This document shows, one piece after another, positions 14,321 through 22,375 of a stretch of 64,000 bases of DNA (the first letter of the stretch is position 1; each line of letters begins with the position of its first letter). Source of the stretch: Mesorhizobium sp. (GTDB lineage: Bacteria > Pseudomonadota > Alphaproteobacteria > Rhizobiales > Rhizobiaceae); the NCBI RefSeq assembly GCF_023954305.1, contig NZ_JAMLIG010000001.1:558001-622000 (forward strand), in the 5' to 3' direction. A model generated the notes under the pieces. It was not told the origin of the DNA. It saw only the letters and a program-made list of their open reading frames with translations, and made no database searches. The translations under genes and the position numbers were made by a program.

Positions 14321-17227
14321 TTACCCGGCGATCTTGGAGAAGTCGGCGACCTGGTCGGTGGCGGCGCGGATGCGGGCAAGCAGCGCCAGCCGGTTGGCCC
14401 GCACCGCGTGATCCTCATCATTCACGAGAACGTCCTCGAAGAATGAATCAACCGGCTCACGCAAAGCGCTAAGCGCCCGCATGGCGGCGGAAAAGTCCTG
14501 TTTTTCAATCGCTTCCGCCGCCGTCTTCTCGGCGTGATTCACCGCGTCGTAGAGCACCGTTTCCGACGGATGGCGGAACAAGGCGAGATTGACCGCGTCG
14601 GCGATGGCCGTTCCCTTCTTCTCCTCCGCCGCCAGAATGTTCGCCGCGCGCTTGGTGCCGGCGAGCAGGTTTTTGCCGGCATCGCTGTCGAGCAGCGCGC
14701 CCAGCGCCTCGACACGCCGGACGATGGCGAGGAGGTCGTCGTTGGCGCTGCCACCCCCCTCACCCGGCTGCTTCGCAGCCACCCTCTCCCCGAGGGGAGA
14801 GGGGGCGCCAGCCGCGCCGTCCGGCCCCCCCTTCTCCCCCGCGGGGAGAAGGTGGCCCGAAGGGCCGGATGAGGGGGCAGCACCGCTCGCCAGCACCGCG
14901 TCGATCAGATCATGCCGCGCACCCTTGTCGCGGAGATAGACCTTCAGGCGGTCATGGAAGAAGGAGAGGAGGTCGGCGAGTAGAGCGTTGAACGCTGCAT
15001 CCAACCAGCGGCTCGATCTTATCTCACCAAGGGCAGCAGAAACCCTTGCAGATTCGGTATCTGAAGATGGGTGGTCCAGGTCGTCGAACCAAAAGTGGAC
15101 TTGAAGCCCATCAAGCAATCGCAGCCTGTTGCAGAGACTCTCGTAGGTCTCAAACCGGGACTTTTCCACCTCCTGGCCGGCCGGATCAGGTCCGAGATCA
15201 GGGCTTCCGATCTGGTACATACCGGCATCGCTGCCGAATTCACTAAGAAACCTGTCAGCGTCTAAGAGGTCTCGATACGGCGACGCGTTCCAATGGGGCA
15301 GTGGACCGGAACTGTATTGCGCGTCGTAGGGTTCGGCCATGGATATGTAGCCGGCTTGTGGCCTAAAGCTTAGAAGCAGATAGAAGAGGATTGATCGCCT
15401 GCCGCTCTCAAGCAGATTGAGCCGAACCCCATTCTCCACCAAAATCCTCACCACCCCCAGCGCAGCCCTTCTCAGCGCATAGGGATCCTTGCTCCCCGTC
15501 GGCTTCTCGTCGATTGCCCAGAATCCCACCAGCGTATCCAGCTTGTCCGCCAGCGCGACCGCGATCGAGACCGGATCGGTGGGAATCGAGTCACTCGGCC
15601 CCTGCGGCTTGTAGTGCTCCTCGATCGCCGCCGCGACCGACGGATGCTCGCCCTGCAGCAGAGCGTATTTCCGCCCTATCGCACCCTGCAGCTCGGGGAA
15701 CTCGCCGACGACCTCGGTCTGCAGATCGGCCTTGGCCAGCACCGCCGCGCGGCGGGCGAGCGCCGGCAGGTCCCCCTCCCCCTTGTGGGGAGGGGTTAGG
15801 GGTGGGGGTAGGTCGCGCGAAACACCCCCACCCGCGCCTTCGTCGCGACCTCCCCACAAGGGGGAGGTGGGAAGCTGCGCAGCAATCTCCTCCGCCAGCC
15901 GTGCGATCCGCTCCACCCGTTCTCCCTGCGTCCCGAGCTTGGCATGGAACGTCACGCCCAAATGGTCGAGGCGCGCCATGCGCTGGTCGAGCGGTTTTGC
16001 CAGGTCCAGCCCGAATTTCGCCGCGCTCTCCTTCAGCAGGTCGAGGTCCGGCAGGTTCGCCTGGTCGGTTTTCCAGAAATAGAGCGCGTCGGAGAGGCGC
16101 GCGCGCACCACCTTGCCGTTGCCGCGCGCGATCTCGGCGCCGCCGTCGGAGGCCTCGATATTGGCGGTGAGCAGGAAGCGGGGCGCCAGGGATCCCTCCC
16201 CCTTGAGGGGAGGGTGGCCAGCCGAAGGCTGGCCGGGTGGGGTCGTCTCAACCGCCGCGACCTCGTCTTTGAAAGAGGGTGTGCCCGTCGCGTCGGACCC
16301 CACCCGGTCCGCTTCGCGGACCACCCTCCCCTCAAGGGGGAGGGATCGCCGCGTCACGAAACACTTCTGGTTCGCCCGGATGGTCAGCCTGATCACCTCG
16401 GCCGGGATCTGCAGATAGTCCTCCTCGAACGCGCCCATCAGAACGACCGGCCACTCGACCAGCCCCGAGACCTCCTCCAAGAGGCCTTCGTCCTCGACCA
16501 GGTCCAGCCCGGCGGCGAAGGCGAGGTTCTGCGCGTCGGCGCGGATGATTTGCTTGCGCCGCTCGGCGTCGAGCACGACCTTGGCCGCCTCGAGCCTCGC
16601 CACATAATCCTCGAACCGCCGCACGGTGATGGCGCCCGGCGCATGGAAGCGGTGGCCGTAGGTGACGTTGCCCGAGACGATGCCGTCGACCTCGAAGGGC
16701 ACCACCACCGGCTCCTCGGTCTCGGGTCCGAAGGTGCAGACGATCGACTGCAGCGGCCGCACCCAGCGCAGCGCGCCGGGCTTCGCCGAGGCCTTGCCCC
16801 AGCGCATCGACTTCGGCCAGGGGAAGGCGCGGATCGTCGCTGGCACCAGCTCCGCGATCACCTCCTCCGCCGCGCGGCCGGGCTTCGAAATATGGGCGAC
16901 GTAGAAGTCGCCCTTCTTCGGGTCGGAATGGACATGCGCCTCCGACACGTCCGACAGGCCGGCCTTGCGCAGAAAACCCTGGATCGCCTGTTCCGGCGCC
17001 TTGGTCGACGGGCCCTTGATCTCCTCGCGCACGTCCTTCGACCGCGCGGTGACGCCGCGGATGTCGAGCGTCAGCCGGCGCGGCGTCCAGTATTCGCGGG
17101 CCGCCTCGTAGGTCAGCCCCGCCTCGACCAGACCGTCGGTGATCATCTTCTTCAGATCGCCGGCGGCTTTCCGCTGCATGCGGGCGGGGATTTCCTCGGA
17201 GCGCAGTTCGAGCAGAAGATCCGGCAT
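14321..17227 (-). CDS. glyS: Glycine-tRNA ligase beta subunit with four in-frame insertions
   Basis: 968 residues; alphaproteobacterial GlyS is usually about 690-750. All family blocks are present in order: MPDLLLELRSEEIPARM, GHRFHAPG, RANQKCFVTR, LAPRFLLTANIEA, FHAKLGTQGERVERI, ELQGAIGRKYAL, ALADKLDTLVGFW, GSKDPYALRRAALGVVRIL, DRLKVYLRDKGARHDLIDAV, and a C-terminal anticodon-binding helix bundle. Between blocks lie extra segments coded by 16191-16347, 15771-15873, about 14985-15415, and 14752-14884. Three of the four are palindromic repeats. None breaks the frame, so a working enzyme is likely. It is the third gene of glyQ-aroA-glyS, 3 bp after aroA. Confidence 0.95.
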   Translation of the reverse strand: MPDLLLELRSEEIPARMQRKAAGDLKKMITDGLVEAGLTYEAAREYWTPRRLTLDIRGVTARSKDVREEIKGPSTKAPEQAIQGFLRKAGLSDVSEAHVHSDPKKGDFYVAHISKPGRAAEEVIAELVPATIRAFPWPKSMRWGKASAKPGALRWVRPLQSIVCTFGPETEEPVVVPFEVDGIVSGNVTYGHRFHAPGAITVRRFEDYVARLEAAKVVLDAERRKQIIRADAQNLAFAAGLDLVEDEGLLEEVSGLVEWPVVLMGAFEEDYLQIPAEVIRLTIRANQKCFVTRRSLPLEGRVVREADRVGSDATGTPSFKDEVAAVETTPPGQPSAGHPPLKGEGSLAPRFLLTANIEASDGGAEIARGNGKVVRARLSDALYFWKTDQANLPDLDLLKESAAKFGLDLAKPLDQRMARLDHLGVTFHAKLGTQGERVERIARLAEEIAAQLPTSPLWGGRDEGAGGGVSRDLPPPLTPPHKGEGDLPALARRAAVLAKADLQTEVVGEFPELQGAIGRKYALLQGEHPSVAAAIEEHYKPQGPSDSIPTDPVSIAVALADKLDTLVGFWAIDEKPTGSKDPYALRRAALGVVRILVENGVRLNLLESGRRSILFYLLLSFRPQAGYISMAEPYDAQYSSGPLPHWNASPYRDLLDADRFLSEFGSDAGMYQIGSPDLGPDPAGQEVEKSRFETYESLCNRLRLLDGLQVHFWFDDLDHPSSDTESARVSAALGEIRSSRWLDAAFNALLADLLSFFHDRLKVYLRDKGARHDLIDAVLASGAAPSSGPSGHLLPAGEKGGPDGAAGAPSPLGERVAAKQPGEGGGSANDDLLAIVRRVEALGALLDSDAGKNLLAGTKRAANILAAEEKKGTAIADAVNLALFRHPSETVLYDAVNHAEKTAAEAIEKQDFSAAMRALSALREPVDSFFEDVLVNDEDHAVRANRLALLARIRAATDQVADFSKIAG
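14752..14884. repeat. Palindromic repeat inside glyS (multi-hairpin, RIME-like)
   Basis: A chain of hairpins within the glyS frame: ggctgc/gcagcc (14766-14780), ccctctcccc/ggggagaggg (14782-14803), ccttctcccc/ggggagaagg (14830-14852), and ggccc/gggcc (14854-14866). The flanks cccctcacccgg and ccggatgagggg pair with one mismatch. It reads as a Gly/Pro/Ser-rich segment between the HDLIDAVLASG and NDDLLAIVRRV blocks. The same ccttctcccc/ggggagaagg hairpin recurs between genes near 39858-39884. Confidence 0.8.
14985..15415 (-). other. Non-family segment inside glyS, low GC
   Basis: About 140 codons lie between VRILVENGVRLNLL and DLLSFFHDRLKVYLR, where GlyS normally has a short linker. The encoded residues (for example MAEPYDAQYSSG and VHFWFDDLDHPSSD) resemble nothing I know in this family. 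Several stretches fall near 50% GC by eye, well below the flanking glyS code. No long palindrome is visible, unlike the other three insertions. Edges are approximate. Either a foreign insertion or a strongly diverged lineage-specific domain would fit. Confidence 0.5.
15771..15873. repeat. Palindromic repeat inside glyS, same family as 20068-20208
   Basis: A 19-bp perfect inverted repeat (15775-15793 with 15849-15867, core cccccttgtggggagg) encloses an inner stem ggtcgcg/cgcgacc. The left arm continues as ggggttaggggtggggg, the sequence also found in the intergenic element at 20068-20208. In the glyS frame it reads LPTSPLWGGRDEGAGG and onward to LTPPHKGEG, between the RLAEEIAAQ and LARRAAVLAKADL blocks. 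Confidence 0.85.
16191..16347. repeat. Long compound palindrome inside glyS
   Basis: The ends 16191-16217 and 16321-16347 are a perfect 27-bp inverted repeat (core ctcccccttgaggggaggg). Inside are a second inverted pair gggtggggtc/gaccccaccc (16235-16244 with 16296-16305) and two small hairpins, ccagcc/ggctgg and ggtccgc/gcggacc. It is read in frame as about 53 residues (SLPLEGRVV to HPPLKGEG) between QKCFVTR and LAPRFLLTAN. Confidence 0.88.
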
Positions 17228-17230
17228 GGG

Positions 17231-18481
17231 TCAGGCCTTGTACGAGACCCCGAGAGACGCCAGCGTGTCCCAGTAGGCGGGAAACGTCTTGGCGACGCAG
17301 TCGGGGTCGAGGATGGTGATGTCGGAAAGTTTCAGCCCCGCTAGGGCGAAGCTCATGGCGATGCGATGGTCGGCGAATGTGTTGATCCGCGCGGGCGTGG
17401 AGCCGGACAGCGCCGGGTCCGAGGCGACGACGAGATCGTCACCTTCCTCTGTCGCCAGCCCCGGCCGGATCGCGTTCAAGCCCAGCGAAAGCGCACGGAT
17501 GCGGTCGCATTCCTTGACCCGCAAATTCTCGATGCCGGTGAAGCGCACCGGCGCCTCGTTGAAGGCGGCGAGCACGGCCAGCGTCGGCACGGCGTCCTGC
17601 ATCTGCGACCCGTCGATTTCGGAGGGCATGCGCGGGAAGGCCGCGATCAGTTCGTGCGACTTCGCGTCGGGCTGCGAAAACTCGCCCGCCGGCACGCCGA
17701 GGTCGATCGTCCCGCCGGTCAGCACCTCGGCCGCCCACAGATAGGTCGCCGCCGAAGCGTCGGGTTCGATGTGGAAATCGGTGGCCCGGTATCCCGACGG
17801 CTCGACCCGCCAGCGGATCGCATCCAGCCGCTCCACCTTGGCGCCGAAGGCGGTCATCGCGGCCGTCGTCAGGTCGATATAGCCGAGCGCGCCGATATGC
17901 TCGCCGGTCAGCTCCACGATCACCGACTGCCTGCCTCCCGCCGCCATCATCAGCAGCGCAGAGACATACTGGCTGGACAGCCCACCATCGATCAGGATCC
18001 TGTCGGCCTCGAAGCCGCCCGTGCCGCGCACCGTCACCGGCGGGCAGCCGGTCGGCGCCGACACGTCGATTCCGAGTGTGCGCATGGCCTCCACCAGCGG
18101 CGCGATGGGCCGCTTGCGCATGTGCTCGTCGCCGTCGACGACGACGGTTCCGTCGACCAGCGCTGCCGCCGCCGTGAGAAAGCGCGTCGCGGTGCCGGCG
18201 TTGCCGAGGAAGAGCGGCGCCTCCGGCGCTTTCAGCACGCCCGAACTCTCGACAACGAATGTCGTCGCGTCCGGCTCGGCGACGCTCACCCCCATCGCGC
18301 GCAGCGCGTCGGCCATATAGCGCGTGTCGTCGCTTTTCAGCGCGCCGGTCAGCCGGCTCGTGCCGGTCGCCAGGCCCGCGAGCAGCAGCGCGCGGTTGGT
18401 GATCGACTTCGAGCCCGGCGGCGAAGCGCGGCCGACGAGCGGCCGTCCCGGCGGGACGATGGTGAGGGCTTCGCGCGCCAT
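17231..18481 (-). CDS. aroA: 3-phosphoshikimate 1-carboxyvinyltransferase (EPSP synthase)
   Basis: 416 residues from the ATG at 18481. It joins PEP to shikimate-3-phosphate in aromatic amino acid synthesis. Conserved sites are PPGSKSITNRALLL, LGNAGTATRFL, GDEHMRKRPI, SQYVSALLMMA, SQMQDAVPTLAVLA, RVKECDRI and FADHRIAMSFAL. The SKSITNR and GNAGTATR forms resemble class I (E. coli-like) enzymes rather than the class II form with DKSISHR familiar from rhizobia. It sits between glyQ and glyS with 2-3 bp spacers, so its expression is tied to glycyl-tRNA synthetase. Confidence 0.93.
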   Translation of the reverse strand: MAREALTIVPPGRPLVGRASPPGSKSITNRALLLAGLATGTSRLTGALKSDDTRYMADALRAMGVSVAEPDATTFVVESSGVLKAPEAPLFLGNAGTATRFLTAAAALVDGTVVVDGDEHMRKRPIAPLVEAMRTLGIDVSAPTGCPPVTVRGTGGFEADRILIDGGLSSQYVSALLMMAAGGRQSVIVELTGEHIGALGYIDLTTAAMTAFGAKVERLDAIRWRVEPSGYRATDFHIEPDASAATYLWAAEVLTGGTIDLGVPAGEFSQPDAKSHELIAAFPRMPSEIDGSQMQDAVPTLAVLAAFNEAPVRFTGIENLRVKECDRIRALSLGLNAIRPGLATEEGDDLVVASDPALSGSTPARINTFADHRIAMSFALAGLKLSDITILDPDCVAKTFPAYWDTLASLGVSYKA

Positions 18482-18483
18482 GG

Positions 18484-19413
18484 TCAGGCCGCCAGGCTCC
18501 CCTGCCCGCCCGCCTCGGTCAGCAGGAAGGCCTCGCCGCAGCCCTTGGCCAGGTTGCGCACTCGCAGGATGTAGCTTTGCCGCTCGGTGACCGAGATCAC
18601 GCCGCGCGCGTCGAGCAGGTTGAAGGCGTGGCTCGCCTTGATGCACTGGTCATAGGCGGGAAAGACCATGCGATGCACGGCATTGTTCGCGCCGGCCAGC
18701 GGCGCTCCCGCCGCCAGCAGCGCCTGACATTCGCGCTCGGCATCCTCGAAGTGTCGGAACAGAACCTCGGTGTTGGCATGTTCGAAATTGTGCCGCGAAT
18801 ATTCCTGTTCGGCCTGCAGGAACACCTGGCCGTAGGTCACCTTTTCGTCGCCCTCCAGCCCGTTGAAGTTGAGGTCGTAGACGTTGTCGACGTTCTGCAC
18901 ATACATCGCCAGCCTTTCCAGACCGTAGGTCAGTTCGCCCGACACGGGCGCGCATTCGATGCCGCAGACCTGCTGGAAATAGGTGAACTGCGACACTTCC
19001 ATGCCGTCGCACCAGCATTCCCAGCCGAGCCCCCAGGCGCCGAGCGTCGGGCTCTCCCAGTCGTCCTCGACGAAACGCAGGTCATGCAGAAGCGGATCGA
19101 CGCCGATCGCCGCCAGCGAGCCCAGATAGAGCTCCTGCAGGTTCGGCGGGTTCGGCTTCAGGATCACCTGGTACTGGTAATAGTGCTGCAGCCGGTTCGG
19201 GTTCTCGCCGTAGCGGCCGTCCTTGGGCCGGCGCGACGGCTGGACATAGGCGGCGTTCCACGGCCGGGGCCCGAGCGCGCGCAGCGTCGTGGCCGGGTGG
19301 AACGTGCCGGCGCCGACCTCCATGTCGTAGGGTTGCAGCACCACGCAACCGTAGCGCGCCCAGTAGTCGTGCAGCGTCAGGATCAGACCCTGGAACGAGC
19401 GCGTCGGGTCCAT
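18484..19413 (-). CDS. glyQ: Glycine-tRNA ligase alpha subunit
   Basis: 309 residues from the ATG at 19413 (MDPTRSFQGLILTLHDYW), the standard GlyQ N-terminus. Class II aminoacylation-core motifs include GAGTFHPATTLRALGP, YVQPSRRPKDGRYGENPNR, and LTYGLERLAMY. It forms the alpha2beta2 enzyme with GlyS. It is first of the glyQ-aroA-glyS operon; the 240 bp upstream, shared with a divergent small gene, should hold the promoter. Confidence 0.97.
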   Translation of the reverse strand: MDPTRSFQGLILTLHDYWARYGCVVLQPYDMEVGAGTFHPATTLRALGPRPWNAAYVQPSRRPKDGRYGENPNRLQHYYQYQVILKPNPPNLQELYLGSLAAIGVDPLLHDLRFVEDDWESPTLGAWGLGWECWCDGMEVSQFTYFQQVCGIECAPVSGELTYGLERLAMYVQNVDNVYDLNFNGLEGDEKVTYGQVFLQAEQEYSRHNFEHANTEVLFRHFEDAERECQALLAAGAPLAGANNAVHRMVFPAYDQCIKASHAFNLLDARGVISVTERQSYILRVRNLAKGCGEAFLLTEAGGQGSLAA

Positions 19414-19653
19414 ATGGGCCGGGCGCGGGCCGGCCGGCGAGATTGCGGTCACGTCAAGCCTCTCTCGGGCGAAAAGGGTCGGCGCCGTCCTATTCCCGAC
19501 GCGGCAGGGGGTCAAGGCTCGGGCGGTCGCGCGAATGTGATCGGCGTGAGGGGCGAAACGGCGCGCACCGGGCGTTCCAGCCGTGACATCAACCCGCACG
19601 AAGCGTAGCCCGGCAACCTGCGCTATGCTCAAACAGAAATGAAGGAGGCCGAG

Positions 19654-19968
19654 ATGACCCGTTCCCGCCAACCGATCCGGACCGCCCTCATGCTCGCGCT
19701 CGGCCTCACGGCGGGCGTCACGGCCGCCACGGCGCAGGTGTTTCCGTCCGGCCGCGACAGCGGCTTCAACGAGCGCGACGAGGTGACCGGCTATCTCTGC
19801 GTCACGCCCGGCTGCGACGTGCTGCGCATGTCGGAGGCAAACTGCATCTGCACCAAGGACAACCCCAACGAACGGCGCCTCTCGAAGCTGAGGTTGACCT
19901 GCAGCAAGCGCCAGGGCGGCGCCTGGGTCGCCTGCCCGGTCAAGCCGCGCTACGGCAACGGTAACTGA
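19654..19968 (+). CDS. Small secreted Cys-containing hypothetical protein
   Basis: 104 residues from the ATG at 19654, with AAGGAGG six bases upstream. The signal peptide (ALMLALGLTAGVTAATAQ) is followed by a short mature domain with six cysteines: CVTPGC, NCIC, TCSK and ACPV, probably paired in disulphides. It is divergent from glyQ. I recognise no family. Confidence 0.65.
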   Translation: MTRSRQPIRTALMLALGLTAGVTAATAQVFPSGRDSGFNERDEVTGYLCVTPGCDVLRMSEANCICTKDNPNERRLSKLRLTCSKRQGGAWVACPVKPRYGNGN

Positions 19969-19975
19969 TCGCCAA

Positions 19976-20022
19976 GCCCCTCACCCCGCCTCCGCTTCGC
20001 TCGGGGGACCTCTCCCCGAGCG
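19976..20022. repeat. Fragment of a RIME-like hairpin repeat
   Basis: The stretch right after the small secreted gene carries the hairpin ctcgggg/ccccgag and a cctcacccc-type edge like the repeat inside glyS at 14752-14884. It could also act as a transcription terminator hairpin, but no T-run follows. Confidence 0.45.
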
Positions 20023-20067
20023 ACAGGGCATCGCATGTGGAAATTTTGAAGCGCGTAGCTGGCTTGA

Positions 20068-20208
20068 TACCCCCACCCCTAACCCCTCCCCACAAGGGGG
20101 GGAACGAGGTCGCGGCAGCCGCAATCGACGTCGACTGCTTTCCGGGCAGTGACGGGATCGCAAGTGGGTTCCCCTCCCCCTTATGGGGAGGGGTTAGGGG
20201 TGGGGGTA
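20068..20208. repeat. Intergenic palindromic repeat, paired inverted copies
   Basis: The left arm 20068-20104 and right arm 20169-20208 are near-perfect inverted copies (core ggggaggggttaggggtg) around a 64-bp centre. The arm sequence equals that of the in-frame element in glyS at 15771-15873. It fills most of the 281-bp gap between the convergent genes at 19654 and 20250. Confidence 0.85.
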
Positions 20209-20249
20209 ATTCGGACGAAGGCCGAGTCGCGAGGTAGATATCCGGCGTC

Positions 20250-22262
20250 TTACGGCAGCTTCAGTTCCTGGCCCGGATAGATCAGGTTCGGATTGCCGCC
20301 GAGCGAGGGATTGAGGTCGAGGATCTCTTCATAGCGAGATCCCGATCCGAGCAATTCGACCGCGATCGACCAAAGCGACTGGCCCGGACCCACCTTGTAG
20401 GACTGGCCCTGGGCCGGAGGCGGGGCGGCGGACGCTGCGGCCTGCTTGGGTTGCTCCGCTTCGGGCACGGCATCCGTCTTCAAGCCTTCGGCCGCAGGCG
20501 CCTCGGCTGCCGAGGCCACGTCGGTCGAAAGGCTCGCCATCGCCCTCGGCTTCTCGTCCGGCAGGCCCTTCGCGAGCTTCTCAAGGACCTTTGCGAGCAC
20601 ATCCGGATCGGGCTTGAGGTCGCGGGCATGGTTCCACTGGAAGGTCGCTTCGAGCTTGCGGCCGACGCGCCAGTAGGCGTCGCCCAGATGGTCGTTCAGC
20701 ACCGGATCGGCCGGCTGGAGCGCTACGGCGCGCTCGAGTTCGGTCACCGCCTCCTCGTAGCGGCCGAGGCGATAATAGCCCCAGCCGAGGGAATCGATGA
20801 TGAACCCGTCTGACGGCCTGAGGTCGACCGCCTTCTTGATCATCTCGAGGCCTTCCTCGAGGTTGATGTTCATGTCGATCCAGGAATAGCCGAGATAGTT
20901 CAGCACCTGCGGCTGGTTCGGGAACAGTTCCAGCGCCTTCTTGAAGTTCGGCTCCGCCTTGGGCCACTGCTTCAGCCGCTCGTAGGCGATGCCGCGCTGG
21001 TAGAAAACGCTCCAGTCGGATTTGACGGGGTTCTTCAGCTGCGCCACGGCGCGGTCGTAGACTTCGGCTGCCTCCTTGAACTTCTCCTCTCCGGAATAGG
21101 TGCCGCCGAGCGCCAGGTAGGCGCGCATGTCGGTCGGATCCTGCTCGATCAGCTTCGACAGATGCGACACGGCTTCGTCGGTGCGCTTCAGTTCGGCGAA
21201 GTTGAGGCCGAGCTGCAGTTCCGAAATCCGCTTCATCGGCGATTTCGGCGAAACTTCGCTGTAGAACTTGATGGCTTCTTCAAGCTTCTGCTGCTGTTCG
21301 GCCACCGCGCCGAGCTGGATCAGCACGGCATCGTTCCTCGGCGACAGAGCGCGGGCGAACTGGAGATAGAGGCGGACGAAGGCCTCGCCTCCGCCGCGGT
21401 TCAAGGCGCTGCCGACGCCGAGCAGCAGTTCGGCGGCACCCTCCTGCGGCGTGGGCGCGAGTTGCGGGACCGGACGGCCTGCGACGATGTCCTTGCGCAG
21501 CGCAGCGGTCGTCGGGCGCGACGAGGAGAACTCGTCGACGCGGCGCAGCACGTCGAGGGCCTTGGCCGTGTCGCCCTTGCGGGCAAGGAAGCCGGAATAG
21601 GCCTCGACCAGCCTGACATAGGCCTCGGGCGCGACGTCGGCCGCGGAGCGGGCTACGACGGTTTCGTCATAAGCCTTCTCGGCCTCGTCCTTGAGCCCGG
21701 CGAAATCGGCGATCAGCGCACGGTGGATATTGAGGAAGAGGCCGTACCATTGCGGTCCTTCCAGCGAGCCGAGCGAATCGATCGCGCCCCTGGCATCGCC
21801 CGCGCCGGCCTTCGCCCAGGCGGTCATCACCCCGGCGATCAGCTTGTCGAGATCCGACGACAGGGTGAGCTTCAGCATGAATTCGGCTTGCGGGTAGTCC
21901 TTCTTGCGGAATGCATCGACCGCAAGCGCGACGCGCGAAAAGCGTTCCACGTCCGGCACGGTCTTCAACCGGTCGGCAAAAGGCAAAGCCTCGTCGAACT
22001 GGCCGTTGGCGATCAGCGCCAGCATGATGCTCTGCTGCAGCGGCTCGCTGTCGGGTTCGGACACCAGCGCGCGCTTGTAGTATTCGATGGCCGCGTCGAG
22101 ATCGTTGTCGGATTCGGCGGCGCGGCCGGCGAGATAGGCGCCCGAGAACGACGTCACCGCCAACGGCTCGGCACCGGTCTGCGCGGATGCTTGCGCGGCG
22201 GCCGCCCCGACGAACGCGGCCAGCGCCGCGGTGGCGAGCCAGCCCAACTTTCTCATCCGCAT
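20250..22262 (-). CDS. Exported tetratricopeptide-repeat protein with C-terminal LysM domain
   Basis: 670 residues from the ATG at 22262, which has AAAGG about 7 bases upstream. The signal peptide is MRKLGWLATAALAAF. A series of TPR units fills roughly residues 40-560 (for example LNYLGYSWIDMNINLEEGL and IIDSLGWGYYRLGRYEEAV). A Pro/Ala/Glu-rich linker leads to a single LysM (YKVGPGQSLWSIA, then LIYPGQELKLP) at the end. LysM binds peptidoglycan, so I infer a periplasmic scaffold tethered to the wall. It is next to, and on the same strand as, the polyprenyl synthase gene, 86 bp downstream of it. Confidence 0.85.
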   Translation of the reverse strand: MRMRKLGWLATAALAAFVGAAAAQASAQTGAEPLAVTSFSGAYLAGRAAESDNDLDAAIEYYKRALVSEPDSEPLQQSIMLALIANGQFDEALPFADRLKTVPDVERFSRVALAVDAFRKKDYPQAEFMLKLTLSSDLDKLIAGVMTAWAKAGAGDARGAIDSLGSLEGPQWYGLFLNIHRALIADFAGLKDEAEKAYDETVVARSAADVAPEAYVRLVEAYSGFLARKGDTAKALDVLRRVDEFSSSRPTTAALRKDIVAGRPVPQLAPTPQEGAAELLLGVGSALNRGGGEAFVRLYLQFARALSPRNDAVLIQLGAVAEQQQKLEEAIKFYSEVSPKSPMKRISELQLGLNFAELKRTDEAVSHLSKLIEQDPTDMRAYLALGGTYSGEEKFKEAAEVYDRAVAQLKNPVKSDWSVFYQRGIAYERLKQWPKAEPNFKKALELFPNQPQVLNYLGYSWIDMNINLEEGLEMIKKAVDLRPSDGFIIDSLGWGYYRLGRYEEAVTELERAVALQPADPVLNDHLGDAYWRVGRKLEATFQWNHARDLKPDPDVLAKVLEKLAKGLPDEKPRAMASLSTDVASAAEAPAAEGLKTDAVPEAEQPKQAAASAAPPPAQGQSYKVGPGQSLWSIAVELLGSGSRYEEILDLNPSLGGNPNLIYPGQELKLP

Positions 22263-22375
22263 CGACGACCTTTCAGCGCGCACCATCAAGCCCGGCCCAA
22301 ATCACACGCAAGCATGGCCTTTTTGCGGACAGGCTTCAACATGCGGCCCATCACAATGCGGCCGGCGGGCGGCGT

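Noticed and set aside
14321..17227. glyS as a pseudogene
   Set aside because: Despite the insertions the frame is unbroken and all conserved blocks are present in order, and no second glyS is in view.
15944..18574. Long plus-strand frames opposite glyS and aroA
   Set aside because: Antisense shadows of well-defined genes, with Arg/Gly/His-rich low-information sequence.
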